Shown here: in pieces, positions 23,978 to 34,552 of the stretch
Layout: every line of letters starts with the position of its first letter
How positions within the stretch are numbered: the first letter of the stretch is position 1
Source of the DNA: Drosophila miranda
Taxonomy: Eukaryota > Arthropoda > Insecta > Diptera > Drosophilidae
DNA length: 64,000 nucleotides
Reading direction: 5' to 3'
Assembly (NCBI RefSeq): GCF_003369915.1
Contig: NC_046675.1
Coordinates: 13,764,001-13,828,000, forward strand
Notes under the pieces: generated by a model
Told to the model about the DNA's origin: nothing
What the model saw: the letters and a program-made list of their open reading frames with translations, nothing else
The model's database searches: none
Translations under genes and position numbers: made by a program

Positions 23978-26900
23978 GTTTGATCGCTCTTTGGGATCCC
24001 CCTCAGAGTCATAAAACAGTGTGTCCTGCTTGCGTGTTAGCCATCTTGCTCAATCTCTAGGGTCCGTCCGCGGGCCAGTCGGTTGAGCTGTGAAAAGAAA
24101 TTGAAATGTGAGTGCCAATCCAAACAGTGATCCAAGCCCAAGCCCAAGCCCCAGCACCAGCACCAGCTGTTGTCGGATATCTGGGGCCTCCGGTAAGCTG
24201 ATACCCAAAGAATGCAAAGCTGCCGCCCGGGGAATGCGACAAGCGTAATCTGCGTGCGCGTGATTAAGCGTAAGCCACCGAATGTTGCTCTCAGGCTGGC
24301 TGCGAAGATGATTCCCACGTCACAGGAGCTATGCCGAGCTTGCAGAAATCACAAGAAATTGAGATCTCAGATAATGCCGAAGCTAGGAATATCCGATAAG
24401 CCGACGCTCTGCCATGTGTCAATCCGTTTCCATAGAACCCAATCAGTCTGCTGCCCTTCTATCGCATATGTATATATTACACATTCTGTCGAGTGGAGAG
24501 AAGGGACTGTGGGGCCACACAAATTCTTAATAAATAAATGAGTGTTCGGTGGCGAATCTATGCTTTAGAAATTCTTTGGCATTTGATAATTAATAATTAT
24601 AATACAATTTCCCAAATATCGCTTGACTTGAATTAGTTGGAAGGTCGGTGAGTCCAGCTATAAAGACCTCTTGCCGAAAAGCAGGAAGTGTGAGCGAGAC
24701 GACTATATATGCACGCCTTCGTTTGGAGAGCATTCCAATTGGTTGCCACCAGACCAGCTCTCTCGCTCTCACTGCATGCCGTTTCCGCTCTGTCTTTGAC
24801 AAAATCGAATGTCATACGGCCATAACTACTCGTAAGTGTCCATTAAGGGTATCTTTCAAGGAGTACCTCCTGTCAATTATCCTTTTAATCACTTGTGAAT
24901 GCAGACAGGCACCAGCATAAGTTTTAATGGTTTTTTTCCATTTTACAAGAAACACATTTTATTTTTGCCCAAGTCTTTAACAGCTGTTTCAACAGGCTCT
25001 TGAACTAAACAGCTGTTCGAAAACTAATCAGAACGAATTCTGTGTCGTTGTAGCCGTTTAAAAACCTTTCAGCTTCATTATTAGTGGGTGTTACTAATAC
25101 ACTTTAGGCAGATTCTTTTGGGGTGACAGTCAGCCAAGAAAACAAATCCCGGAATGAGAAAATTACAGAAAATTCTATTAAATGGAAATCTCTCCAGGCA
25201 GGACAACGTATCAGTGATCAGGTATCAGATTTTTGCATTCCAGTGGACGCCTACGACACATTTCCCTGAGGAAATGGAGAGATAATCCTCAGAAATCATG
25301 GGCAATATTTACATATACGTAAATCGAATGCAAGAGTTTTGGAATTTGGAAATTTTTGAGTATTCGTTTGCCACTCCATTCCGAGGATATGAGACACCAG
25401 GTCGCAGGCGATGAGAGGAGCAGAGAGGAGGTGCAAGGGCTGCCATGCGCAAGCTGGACGCGAGGCAGAAATGGTCGACTGGAATGCCAACCAGAGATGT
25501 GGCCGACAACTTATGGAACAGCTTTTTGCTCAATGAACGGCGGCAGCGATGAGCAGAGGCCAGCGGCAGCAGCAACAACAACAACAACAACGACGACAAC
25601 GACCCTGCCTGACGGTAACGATTTTTTACGGGCCCCGTATGGCTGTCGTTCTTGCTGCACAAGAGCTGGGAACTTTTCCTTTTATTTATAATATTTGTTC
25701 GTTTTCCTGGGCATTGTTTTTTGATAACTGGGTTTTGGACTGGATTCTGGTTCTGGTTGTGCAAGGGTTGCTGTTGCTGGCCACGACTACTGCTGGGAGG
25801 AGGAAGGAGTACCAGAGGACGCCAAGGGCTGCACACATACTCGCATAGACAGCGGCAAATAAATGTCTACGTCTGTTGCTATTGATTTTTCCTTCGCAAA
25901 GGTTACACACACTTTAAAAAACAAAACGGCAGCAAAAAGTGCGTAAGAGTTTCCCCAGCCTGGACTCCGGAGCAGGCTACCGGGGGCACTTAATTAATGA
26001 TGAATGCACACTTGAAACGAATTCAACAAAGAGAGCCGAGCCGAGACGAGCAGAGTAAAGCAGAGCAGTGCAGAGGCGTCTGCTGCTGCCTGGGGTTTGT
26101 CGACGAACCTTTTTCCGCTGGGTGCAGTTGCTGTTGTATGTGTGTGTGTTCTTTGGTGTGTGTGTGTTTGTATGTGTCTGTCTGTGATCTTGCCAGTGGC
26201 TTAATGTCTTTTTTTTTTTGCTTTGCTTTAATTTTCCACACGCGCAGAACGCGTTTCACTGCGTTTTTTTTTTTATTATGATTGCACACACACACTCGTA
26301 GGCACGCACCAAATGTAGACACAATTAGGAAAATACATATTTCCGCTTTATTCCACGATGTCTGTTCACTTTTCGTTGCATTGATTTTGTCGAGCTAATG
26401 GTATGGGAATTGGACGGTCTGTTATGTACCCAGGAACTGCTCAAGAGGAAAAAAACTACTACGAAAACGAGAACTAATTGCTGCTATATCGATCGTAACA
26501 CAGAGAGAGAGAGAGTGTGTGGAGAGAAGAGCAAGTTTTTCTCAGAGAGAAAGAGAGAGCTGGGTATCCTTGAAAAGTTATGCACCTGCAGCTGCTCCTA
26601 GGGGAGGAGGAGTTTATTCCTTGTTCTGCCTGCCTGGTCGTCGCCGTCGCCTCGTTCAATGACACAGAAATCTTTCTTCTCGTCTTCTGCTTTGTGCGCT
26701 CCTTCTCCAATATACAACAGAGCTTTTATATATGCTTCGAATGCGAGTGCGAGGCCATCGCTGCGTTTATCTCCATATATATGTGTGTGTGTGCGTGTGT
26801 GTGGGGGTTTGTGTGTGCGTATGGGCCTCGGCTACACACAAAGTAAAATTTTCAGGCCCGTTTTCTATTCAGTTCTGTTTGGATTCTCAACGAGCCTTTA

Positions 26901-27043
26901 TGGAATACCGATAAACGCCTCAATCAGCTACGTTTAGGTGTTCGATACAAGCATATTTGTTCACTTTTCACTATTAAATAGCCGTTTAATTCGTTTTCAC
27001 CTTGCGTCAAGAAAAATTACAACACCAGCGTTGGATATCGATG
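23978..27043. other. Upstream region of the zinc-finger gene; 5' UTR acceptor and simple repeats
   Basis: No protein-coding gene is supported here. A strong minus-strand splice acceptor (pyrimidine tract ending TTTTCACAG) ends at 24,088, implying a non-coding first exon of the zinc-finger gene further right. Low-complexity stretches include CAACAA repeats near 25,570, TG runs at 26,130-26,190 and 26,778-26,820, and GAGA runs at 26,503-26,560, which could serve GAGA-factor binding in fly promoters. The rest is AT-rich. Confidence 0.45.
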
Positions 27044-27051
27044 TATCGATA
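27044..27051. promoter_or_regulatory. DRE (TATCGATA) between divergent genes
   Basis: Perfect palindromic DNA replication-related element, the DREF site of Drosophila housekeeping promoters, within a cluster of ATCGAT sites (27,034-27,062). It lies between the zinc-finger gene and CstF64, 700 bp from the CstF64 start codon, so the zinc-finger gene's first exon is the more likely target. Confidence 0.6.
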
Positions 27052-27611
27052 TCATATATCGGGGCTAAATACATAAATATACTAAGATAAAACATCGATA
27101 AGAAAAACAACTTTTTTCTTAATAAAAAGTGTTTTCATTTAATAATTATGCGAATTAGTTTATAATTTGTTCCATAAAAACTTCGATTTGACAACATTGA
27201 CGTTTGAAAACATCGATATAACTAGCATTTGTTTATTAAAGCCGTATGCCTCTTCGACTTCAAATTCAATTATGGGTTCGAATAATACACCAACATTATT
27301 TCGTAATTTTGTTCAAAAAAAGGCGCCATGCAGCTTAATTTTTAACTATTTTTTACGATGTTGAACTTTAAGCTTTAATTTAAATATATCAAATAATAAT
27401 ATATTTAATAGATAATAATATCTTTTCTGGTAAATTTTCATTCGAAAAGTTTTTAATTTTCAAAGTTGTCCAAATCTTAACTTTTATCAAATAAATTATT
27501 ATTATTGTCTATCTGATTTATCCACTAATTTTAATAATTAATAAATTAAAAAACTGTTCTGTTACGTTTTTCTTAAGAAAAATTTGTTATTGTATAGATA
27601 TATTTATGGTA
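27052..27611. other. Very AT-rich spacer upstream of CstF64
   Basis: About 560 bp of A/T-dominated sequence with no credible reading frame or repeat family that I recognise. Confidence 0.5.
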
Positions 27612-27629
27612 TTTCGGTATATTTCTGAG
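27612..27629 (+). promoter_or_regulatory. Ohler motif 6 core promoter element of CstF64
   Basis: Contains TTCGGTATATTT, a full match to fly core-promoter motif 6 (KTYRGTATWTTT), inside TTTCGGTATATTTCTGAG. It sits about 130 bp before the start codon, a fitting place for the transcription start. The same 18 bases occur at the Cpsf73 promoter. Confidence 0.7.
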
Positions 27630-27757
27630 AGCAGAGAATATACTGCATCGCCGAAAGAAAAGAAGAAGAAATTAGTTGCAAAACGGGAAATTTATTTGTC
27701 AATTCAACGATTTGTTAATTTAATTCTTGTGTGAGGCGTAAATCATCCAACGAAACC

Positions 27758-29076
27758 ATGGCGGACAAACTACAGGAACAGAGCATAATGGACAAGTCCA
27801 TGCGTTCAGTATTCGTGGGCAACATCCCATACGAGGCAACGGAAGACAAGCTAAAGGAAATTTTCAGCGAAGTCGGCCCGGTTTTGTCACTCAAGTAAGC
27901 CGCGAATCCATATAATGTGCGTCTTCATATATAGTATTAATGCCCTGCCATTACAGACTCGTGTTTGATCGGGAGAGCGGAAAGCCCAAGGGGTTCGGCT
28001 TTTGCGAGTACAAGGATCAGGAGACCGCCCTAAGCGCCATGCGCAACCTCAATGGCTACGAGATCGGGGGACGGACGTTGCGTGTGGACAACGCCTGTAC
28101 GGAAAAGTCGCGAATGGAGATGCAGCAGCTGCTGCAAGGGCCCCAAGTCGAGAATCCCTACGGGGAGCCCTGCGAGCCCGAGGACGCACCAGAGCTGATT
28201 ACGAAGACGGTTGCTTCGTTGCCGCCAGAGCAGATGTACGAGCTAATGAAGCAGATGAAGCTCTGCATTGTCAGCAATCCATCCGAGGCACGCCAAATGC
28301 TTATGCTGAACCCCCAACTGGCGTACGCCCTGCTCCAGGCCATGGTGGTGATGCGTATCGTGGACCCGCAGCAGGCGCTGGGCATGCTCTTCAAGGCTAA
28401 CCAGATGCCGCCCGTGCTGGGCGGCAGTGCCCACCCGAATGCGCCGAGTGGCATGTCCATGGCTCAGCAGCAGCAGCAACAGCAGATTCCAAAGCAACAG
28501 CCGACACAGCCTGGTCCCGTGAGTGGTCCCGGACCAATGCAGCCGATGCCGGTGCCCGGCCCGAACTTCAACAATGTACACTCCAACGACATTGATCTGC
28601 GTATGGGTCCCAGCGGGCCCATGCCCATGGATCCTCGCATGATGGCCCGCAACTTGGACCAGGATATGCGCCAGGTGATGCCGAATCCGGTGCCGCCACC
28701 ACTAATGGACCCCCGGACTCGCGCCCAAATGCCTGCTCAGCAGCAGGGACCTGCTCCGGCGCCGGCTCCGTATCCAAGCGATCCGCGCCAACGCCCCATG
28801 GATCCGCGGCTGCGAGCCGGACCCGTGCAGCCGCCACAGCAAGTGGCGCCCCAGGTGCCGCCGCCAACACAGCAGCAGCAAACGGCAGCCCAGCAGCTGC
28901 AGAGTCGTCTGGGCGCCCATGGGGTCTTGCCCTCGGACGCTTCCGACCAGGACAAGGCCGCCCTAATCATGCAGGTGCTGCAGCTGTCCGACGAGCAGAT
29001 TGCCCAGCTGCCGTCGGAGCAGCGGGCCAGCATCCTGATGCTCAAGGAACAGATTGCCAAGAGCACTCAGCGTTAA
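27758..29076 (+). CDS. CstF64: Cleavage stimulation factor 64-kDa subunit
   Basis: RNA-binding subunit of CstF, which recognises the GU/U-rich element downstream of the cleavage site during nuclear pre-mRNA 3'-end processing. Exons 27758-27894 and 27957-29076 are joined across a 62-bp intron inside the RRM; 418 residues. An RRM (about 16-95) carries RNP2 (VFVGNI) and RNP1 (KGFGFCEY). The hinge domain (about 115-195), which binds CstF77/symplekin, follows, then a Q/P/M-rich linker with repeated MDPR motifs, then the C-terminal three-helix domain that binds Pcf11. Length fits the fly protein (about 419). The gene runs tail to tail into Cpsf73. The start is the first ATG, in a CAACGAAACCATGG context. 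Confidence 0.97.
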
Positions 29077-29123
29077 TCGCCGCCGAATATCCTCTATATA
29101 TGTTTTATTTTGACTGGAAACCG

Positions 29124-29129
29124 AATAAA
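29124..29129 (+). promoter_or_regulatory. CstF64 poly(A) signal
   Basis: AATAAA 48 nt after the CstF64 stop. Cleavage 10-30 nt on would fall inside the Cpsf73 3' UTR. Confidence 0.75.
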
Positions 29130-29152
29130 AAGAGCATTCGCACATTAAAACG

Positions 29153-29158
29153 TTTATT
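29153..29158 (-). promoter_or_regulatory. Cpsf73 poly(A) signal
   Basis: Minus-strand AATAAA 40 nt after the Cpsf73 stop; a second one lies at 29,104-29,109. Either use makes the two convergent transcripts overlap at their ends. Confidence 0.7.
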
Positions 29159-29197
29159 ATTTTAGGAATGGGAACGTGATAGTCCGGGATTCTTGGA

Positions 29198-31497
29198 TCA
29201 GTGGGCTGAGACCAGGGTCTGGTGGAGCTTATGCACGGTTGTGTTGAGCATTTGGCGCAGAATATCATCTTCCGCACAATGAACAGCCTAAAGGGGAGGC
29301 AGAAATAATTAAGTGATTCGAGGACGAAATTTGCTAGGCACTCACCAGGGTCTCCAGATTAATTTCCGCCCGTTTCCCACTCACAGTCACTGGGAGCAGA
29401 TCCCCCTTGAACATCTTTGGTACACAGCTGTCGCCGAATGTATCTTGCAGCGTCTCAATGAGGCATTCCCGGAAGCGAGAGCTCTCCGACTTGGTTTGCT
29501 TGGTGGCGCCTTTGAGGCTGGTGCCGCCCAGCTCGGACTGCATGATGCAGGCGAGGACCGCATCGGCGTAGACATCGTTGACATGCGTTGCCTGCCACTC
29601 CATGACAATGATATTCTGCTCGACGGTCAACTCAATGCAATTGAAGACACGCAGCTTGCGTTCTGGCTCAACCACCTCCACACAGCCCGCTCCAATGCGA
29701 TCCAGCAGAAGCTCCAGGGTGCCCAGAGAGCTGGTCCAGGGTATCGACTGGCGCTGCGTCACCACCGACATGCTCATGTCCGTGTACTCTGTGAATTTTC
29801 GTTAATAAACTGTCTTGGGCGGCAAATAGTCATTTGAATACTCACTGCCGAGATCGGAGGGGGCCAGAAGATGATACTTGAAGTCGCGCTTCACCAGCAC
29901 GCCGGAGAGCTTGCTGCCAACCTCGGGGTTCTTGGCCGCCAGATTGCCCATCACCTTGGCTGTCTTCTCGCCCCGGAAATACAGATCGACGGCATGTGTG
30001 TTGCGGGGATTGTAGAACTTGATGTCGGTGCTGGCATCCGCCTCGTACTCGCGCTGCAGGGCCAGCTTTAGGCGCGACATTTCGTTCTGTTCCCCGTGGA
30101 CGAGGACCACATGGGTGGGCCGCAGCAGGCGTATGAATTCGCTGGTCTGCTGGTAGTCCGTGTGCGCCGAGAAGGAGATGTAGTCGACGGACATGTTGAG
30201 GGGAAGCTTCTGGCCCGAGAGCGTGGTAATCTCCTCCGGCTCCGAGAGAACGGTCTTCGCCAGAGTGCCCTCCACACAGTAGCCGGCAATGATGACGCCA
30301 TTCTTGGGGTCTGTGCACCAGCTCTCGAATAGCTCGCGCGACAGTCCCGACTGCATCATGCCGGGCGATGCCATGATTACACAGGGCCCGATGTCCTCGA
30401 AGTGATCGATGCCCTTCAGGTTGGAGATGTGTCGAAAGACAAAGGGATTGTTGACGGCTATCTGCCGCCTGATTCGGTCATTCATGGCGTTTATATACGT
30501 TTGGTAGACGGCCATGCACTTTTTGGCCAGCGACGAGGCGTAGTAGATGGGTATCTCGTGCAGTTCGGGATTCTGCGACCAGAACTCGTCCAAAATCAAT
30601 AACAACTCCTGGGCTCGGCCCAGGGCGAACACGGGAATCAGGCAGCGACCTCCTTGCAGAACGGTCTTCTGCACCAGCGATGTGAATCGATTCTCGCGGT
30701 CCTCGCGCTTCTCGTGGATGTGCGTGCCGTAGGTGGACTCGGTGATGAGGACATCGGGCTTCATCGGCGGCACCTCTGCGGCCATCAAGTGGCGATCCTC
30801 TTGCCGTGAGAAGTCGCCAGTGTATAGGATTTTGATGCCCGCAATTTCAATCATAAACATCGCGGCCCCCAGCACATGGCCAGCATTGTAGGCGCAAAAA
30901 CGGACGCCCATGACATCGCGCTCCTCGTGAAAATTAATTGTCTCGATTTTCTCCATCGAAGCCTCCAGATCGGCTTCTGTGTAGAGCATCTGCTCCGTGG
31001 ATATGTTGCTGATTTTAATGTAATCCGAGAGCATCCATCGGTAAATGGCCTTGGTGGCGTGCGTCATGAAGCAACGTCCTTTGAAACTGGTCTTCATCAG
31101 GAACCAGGGCAGGGCACCACAGTGATCCAAATGGAAGCTGCAATTCAGAGGAAGTGTTAAAGTAAATCCCACTTAAATATCTTGCCGCACTGATACGCAC
31201 TGTGAAATGAAGAGAAGGTCGATCTCGTCCGCCTCTATTAAGTCCACGTAGGGCAGCGCATCCATGCCGGATAGCCCGGGGTGGATACCGCAGTCGAGCA
31301 TGATCTTCTTTCCCTTGAACTCCAGCATGATGCAGGAACGTCCCACTTCTTGACCGGCGCCACTGAAAAGAATGCATTTCTGTTAGCTTAGTTTTTCTAT
31401 ATCCATGGCATGATCTCGCTTCTGCTTACAGCGGTTTGATTTGCAGCAGATCGCTCTCCTCGTCCGGTACGCGGACATCGTTCGTGGCCTGAGACAT
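29198..31497 (-). CDS. Cpsf73: CPSF 73-kDa subunit, pre-mRNA 3'-end endonuclease
   Basis: Nuclear zinc-dependent endonuclease that cuts pre-mRNA at the poly(A) site and histone pre-mRNA. Exons: 31430-31497, 31201-31362, 29846-31137, 29346-29788 and 29198-29287; phases agree, 684 residues, the length I expect for the fly protein. Metallo-beta-lactamase domain with HFHLDH (residues 77-82) as the metal-binding HxHxDH motif, then further metal ligands, the beta-CASP region with the TESTYG segment, and FSAHTDY and VHGEQ motifs, so catalysis looks intact. The C-terminal region matches the symplekin/CPSF100-binding part. Convergent with CstF64, divergent from Gos28. Confidence 0.97.
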
Positions 31498-31560
31498 TGT
31501 TTTTTTAGAATATAATTAAATTTCGCAAATGGCCGGGAACAGCAGGAGATGAAAGCAGAT

Positions 31561-31592
31561 CAGTGTGACTGACCCTCAGAAATATACCGAAA
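31561..31592 (-). promoter_or_regulatory. Cpsf73 core promoter: Ohler motif 6 followed by motif 1
   Basis: Read on the minus strand, motif 6 (TTCGGTATATTT, 31,580-31,591) is followed after a short gap by CAGTCACACTG (31,561-31,571), a 10-of-11 match to motif 1 (YGGTCACACTR, bound by M1BP). This pairing is typical of fly ribosomal and housekeeping promoters lacking TATA. It lies about 65-95 bp before the start codon. Confidence 0.75.
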
Positions 31593-32261
31593 CTAAGTCA
31601 ACAAAATTTCAAAGTATACCGTAAATATACTGACGAATTATTTGTATTGAAGTTGCATCAGTGAAAAACCTCCGTTATTCACTTTTTGACATGCCTTTTT
31701 TCCGAATTTTTTTAAAAAATCTACAGATTTGGATGGCAAACGATATGCTGGATTCGATGCGGCCTTGGACATGGCTCTAAATTTCATTTCTACACGGTCT
31801 CTACATTGGTGCATTGTGCAAAGCTTGTGCGCCTGGTTTGTGGATCTAACTAGCTATTAATATTTGACGCAATATCAAAAACGAGGAACTTGAATAATTC
31901 GTTAGTATGTTTACGGTACATTTTGAAAATGAGACGAAACATTTTTTATATATCTGAGGGTCATTCACCGTGTTACCGACACGGCCGACAATGCACGGCT
32001 ATTTAAACTATCCGAAAGTTATCCCGCAGAGCTGAAGCAGCTAATGTAAATACTGTAAAAAACATATAAAAACATTTTAACAAAAAATTGTTCAAATCAT
32101 TAATTAATCTAAACATTTTCAGATTTCATTTTGCTCTTTTCCAGCTAAAAACTGCTTTTTCCTGTTGAAAACTTGCCACCACTGCTTCCAGCTGTAGCTA
32201 GTGTTATCGTAATCGAATCTGTGCCACACAAAGGCCCCCAAATAATTTCTTCCTGACACAA
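31593..32261. promoter_or_regulatory. Shared divergent promoter region of Cpsf73 and Gos28
   Basis: About 670 bp separate the two genes' promoters and start codons. The right part (31,948-31,968) repeats on the plus strand the TCTGAGGGTCA string seen at the Cpsf73 start, suggesting the Gos28 start site is near 31,960. No other feature is seen. Confidence 0.45.
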
Positions 32262-33151
32262 ATGGCTATTTCCAGCTATGATGGTAAATGCATTGGGATC
32301 ATCATTTGCAAACTGTCTCATCTGTCCCTCTCCTTACCCATTGAACAGTGCTGCGGAAGCAGGCGCGCTCACTGGAAAACGAAATCGACCTGAAGCTGGT
32401 GGCGTTCAGTAAAATTGGAGCTGGCAGCGGGGGCAGCAGCGGCATAAGCAACAGCAGCAGCGCTGACACATCACCTCTGCTTGGGGACCTTGTCTTCGAC
32501 TCGCTGTCCGAGGAAATCGAGCAGATGCTGGAGAAGGTAGGGAGACCTGGTGCTTGAGTTACTTACCCCACTTACACGCATCCCTTCTCCGTCCATTCGC
32601 AGCTGTCGACCCTCAATGAGTCGATGTCCGACCTGCCAGCAACAGGTGCTGCCGCCATGCACACCCTACAGCGGCACAGAGAGATCCTGCACGGCTACAG
32701 GCAGGAGTTTAACAAAATATGCGCCAATCACACGGTGCGCATTGAGCGTGAGGAACTGCTCCGCGGTTCCGGCCTGACCACTTCTGGCAGTCCCTCGATA
32801 TCGGGCCTTAGTCGTCGCGAGATGTACATGAAGGAGACCGGGCACTTGAGCAGCGCCAGTCACCTGGTAAACGATCAGATCAACATAGCCATCGAAACGC
32901 GGGACCATCTGCACGCCCAGCGCCAGGCCTTCAAGCGGCTGCAGACGCGATTCAATGACATATCGAATCGATTCCCACTGATTTCCAGGTAAGTTCCAGC
33001 TGGGCCACAGATTACAGAGCATATAAAAAGATGTCTCCTTCCTTTCAGTCTCATTCAGCGCATCAATATAAAGAAGCGGCGCGATTCGCTCATTCTGGGT
33101 GCGGTAGTGGCATTCTGCATAATTCTGCTTTTGCTCTATGCCTTCAATTAG
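32262..33151 (+). CDS. Gos28: Golgi SNARE, 28 kDa (GS28/GOSR1 family)
   Basis: Qb-type SNARE for ER-to-Golgi and intra-Golgi vesicle fusion. Exons 32262-32283, 32349-32536, 32603-32988 and 33049-33151, phases in agreement, 232 residues. The tiny first exon encodes MAISSYD and splices to VLRKQARSLENEIDLKL, the conserved GS28 N-terminal helix. The SNARE helix lies in the last third, followed by a C-terminal membrane anchor (about 213-232) ending LLLLYAFN with no lumenal tail, as expected of a tail-anchored SNARE. A poly(A) signal is at 33,268-33,273. Confidence 0.95.
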
Positions 33152-33920
33152 CGACCCATCGTCTTGGACAACCCAAAGATAGAGCTTTTATCCAACTCAA
33201 CTGCAGACATTTTGCAATTTCCGTTTATTTCCCCGATGGTATATGTGTATAATTAACTTGTGATAGCAATAAAATGTAGTATAAGGATGAATAATATAGA
33301 ACGTCGCTAACAAATCATAATTTTCAATATAATATAATTTTTTACTCACCAAAGCAAGAAAAGTCCCATCTGGGAAGAACGAAACAAGTGGAGTTAGATG
33401 TCATCCAATATGATCTGATTTATAAAATTCATAAATTCATAAAAATAAACCCTATCTGTAGTCGTTGATCAGTAATTATAGTAGAAGTACAGAAGCAAGA
33501 AAGAGGATCAATAGGCAGGCATAGACGGAAACTACGCAGTAGAGTAATCCGTTATTCTTTCAATTCGTATTTGCTGAGAGCTTGGCTTGAGAGCGGAAGA
33601 GAGTTTCAGCCGAGGGTGTGTGGAGCGGTGAGAGAGAAGATTAGAAGGAAGATCAAAAAGGAGTTGAGAGATTGCAACAGTATTGCAGGGTCTAAATAAA
33701 GCTGGAACTGAAAAAGAGGTAAGTAAAAAAAACATACTCTTTTCGCTTTAAATGTGTACGGATTTTCCGTTCGCTTTGTTTCGCAAAGTATCCTTCAAGT
33801 TTTAAATCATATTCGAGCATTCAACAGCATTCCATTCGAGCAATACATTACATTCAATAATACTTCAAAGTACTGAGAATTTTTTGCCCGACATAAACAC
33901 AAATTATAAATTTTAGGAAA
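33152..33920 (+). other. Gos28 3' end and probable 5' UTR exon of the Tom22-like gene
   Basis: After the Gos28 poly(A) signal the DNA is AT-rich. An AG|GTAAGT donor at 33,719 and a TTTTAG acceptor ending at 33,916 define a likely 198-bp intron, so that a non-coding exon ends at 33,718 and the coding exon begins four bases before the Tom22-like ATG. Confidence 0.45.
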
Positions 33921-34178
33921 ATGTCCCAGCCATCGGAAAATGCATCCCATGCAAATACAAACTACGATGATGAGCCCGACGAGTCGATTGTTGAGCGCCT
34001 CTGGGGATTGACCGAAATCCTTACGGAGTCGCATCGCAACGCCATTTCAAAAGTCGCCAAAGGAACCGTTACTTGTGTCCAGAAAGTCTGCTCCGGGGCT
34101 TGGATGATATTGTCAGCTTCTCTCATTCTGCTCGGGCCCATTATCTTTGAAATCGAACGCAACCACAAACCCAACTAA
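33921..34178 (+). CDS. Tom22-like mitochondrial import receptor (85 aa)
   Basis: Resembles Tom22, the central receptor of the outer-membrane TOM complex. An acidic N-terminal stretch (DDEPDES) runs into ERLWGLTEI, close to the family's ERLWGLTEMF signature. An amphipathic segment, a single membrane span (about 58-75, WMILSASLILLGPIIFE) and a very short C-terminal tail (IERNHKPN) follow. At 85 residues it lacks the longer glutamine-rich intermembrane tail of animal Tom22. The coding part has no intron. The main fly Tom22 (maggie) lies, from memory, on another arm (3L), so this is probably a diverged extra copy, perhaps with tissue-restricted expression; that is inference. A poly(A) signal is at 34,203-34,208. 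Confidence 0.8.
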   Translation: MSQPSENASHANTNYDDEPDESIVERLWGLTEILTESHRNAISKVAKGTVTCVQKVCSGAWMILSASLILLGPIIFEIERNHKPN

Positions 34179-34399
34179 ACTTCATTTAATTAAATTAGAT
34201 TAAATAAAGATGAATGTACCTAATGAAATCGCAATAAACATAGCTTTTGAAACAAATAGCATTTGTAATTTGTAAACGGAAAACCAGTAAAAAGTCAACA
34301 AAATGGCTAAGCGGCAAAGTGGAATTAATAAAAAAAAAGTTGAAGGAACTGTACATTTTCGTTGTGTCTCTGTCTTCAGTCTAAACTATTGGTTGGCCT

Positions 34400-34439
34400 T
34401 ATCGATAGAGCGATAGTTTAAAGTGGGTGACAGCCCTAG
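34400..34439 (+). promoter_or_regulatory. Tim22 promoter: DRE plus Ohler motif 7
   Basis: TATCGATA (34,400-34,407, DRE) is followed by CAGCCCTAG (34,431-34,439), a full match to core-promoter motif 7 (CAKCNCTRR). Both lie 115-155 bp before the Tim22 start codon. The remaining 34,179-34,399 is AT-rich flank with nothing recognised. Confidence 0.65.
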
Positions 34440-34552
34440 AAAACATCTGTTGGGCGATGTAATAACAATTTCATTTTTTTACTCTATACCCTTTGATTTG
34501 TATTAAACTGAATTTTGTGAATAGAAATACGGAAACTTATTGATAAACAGAG

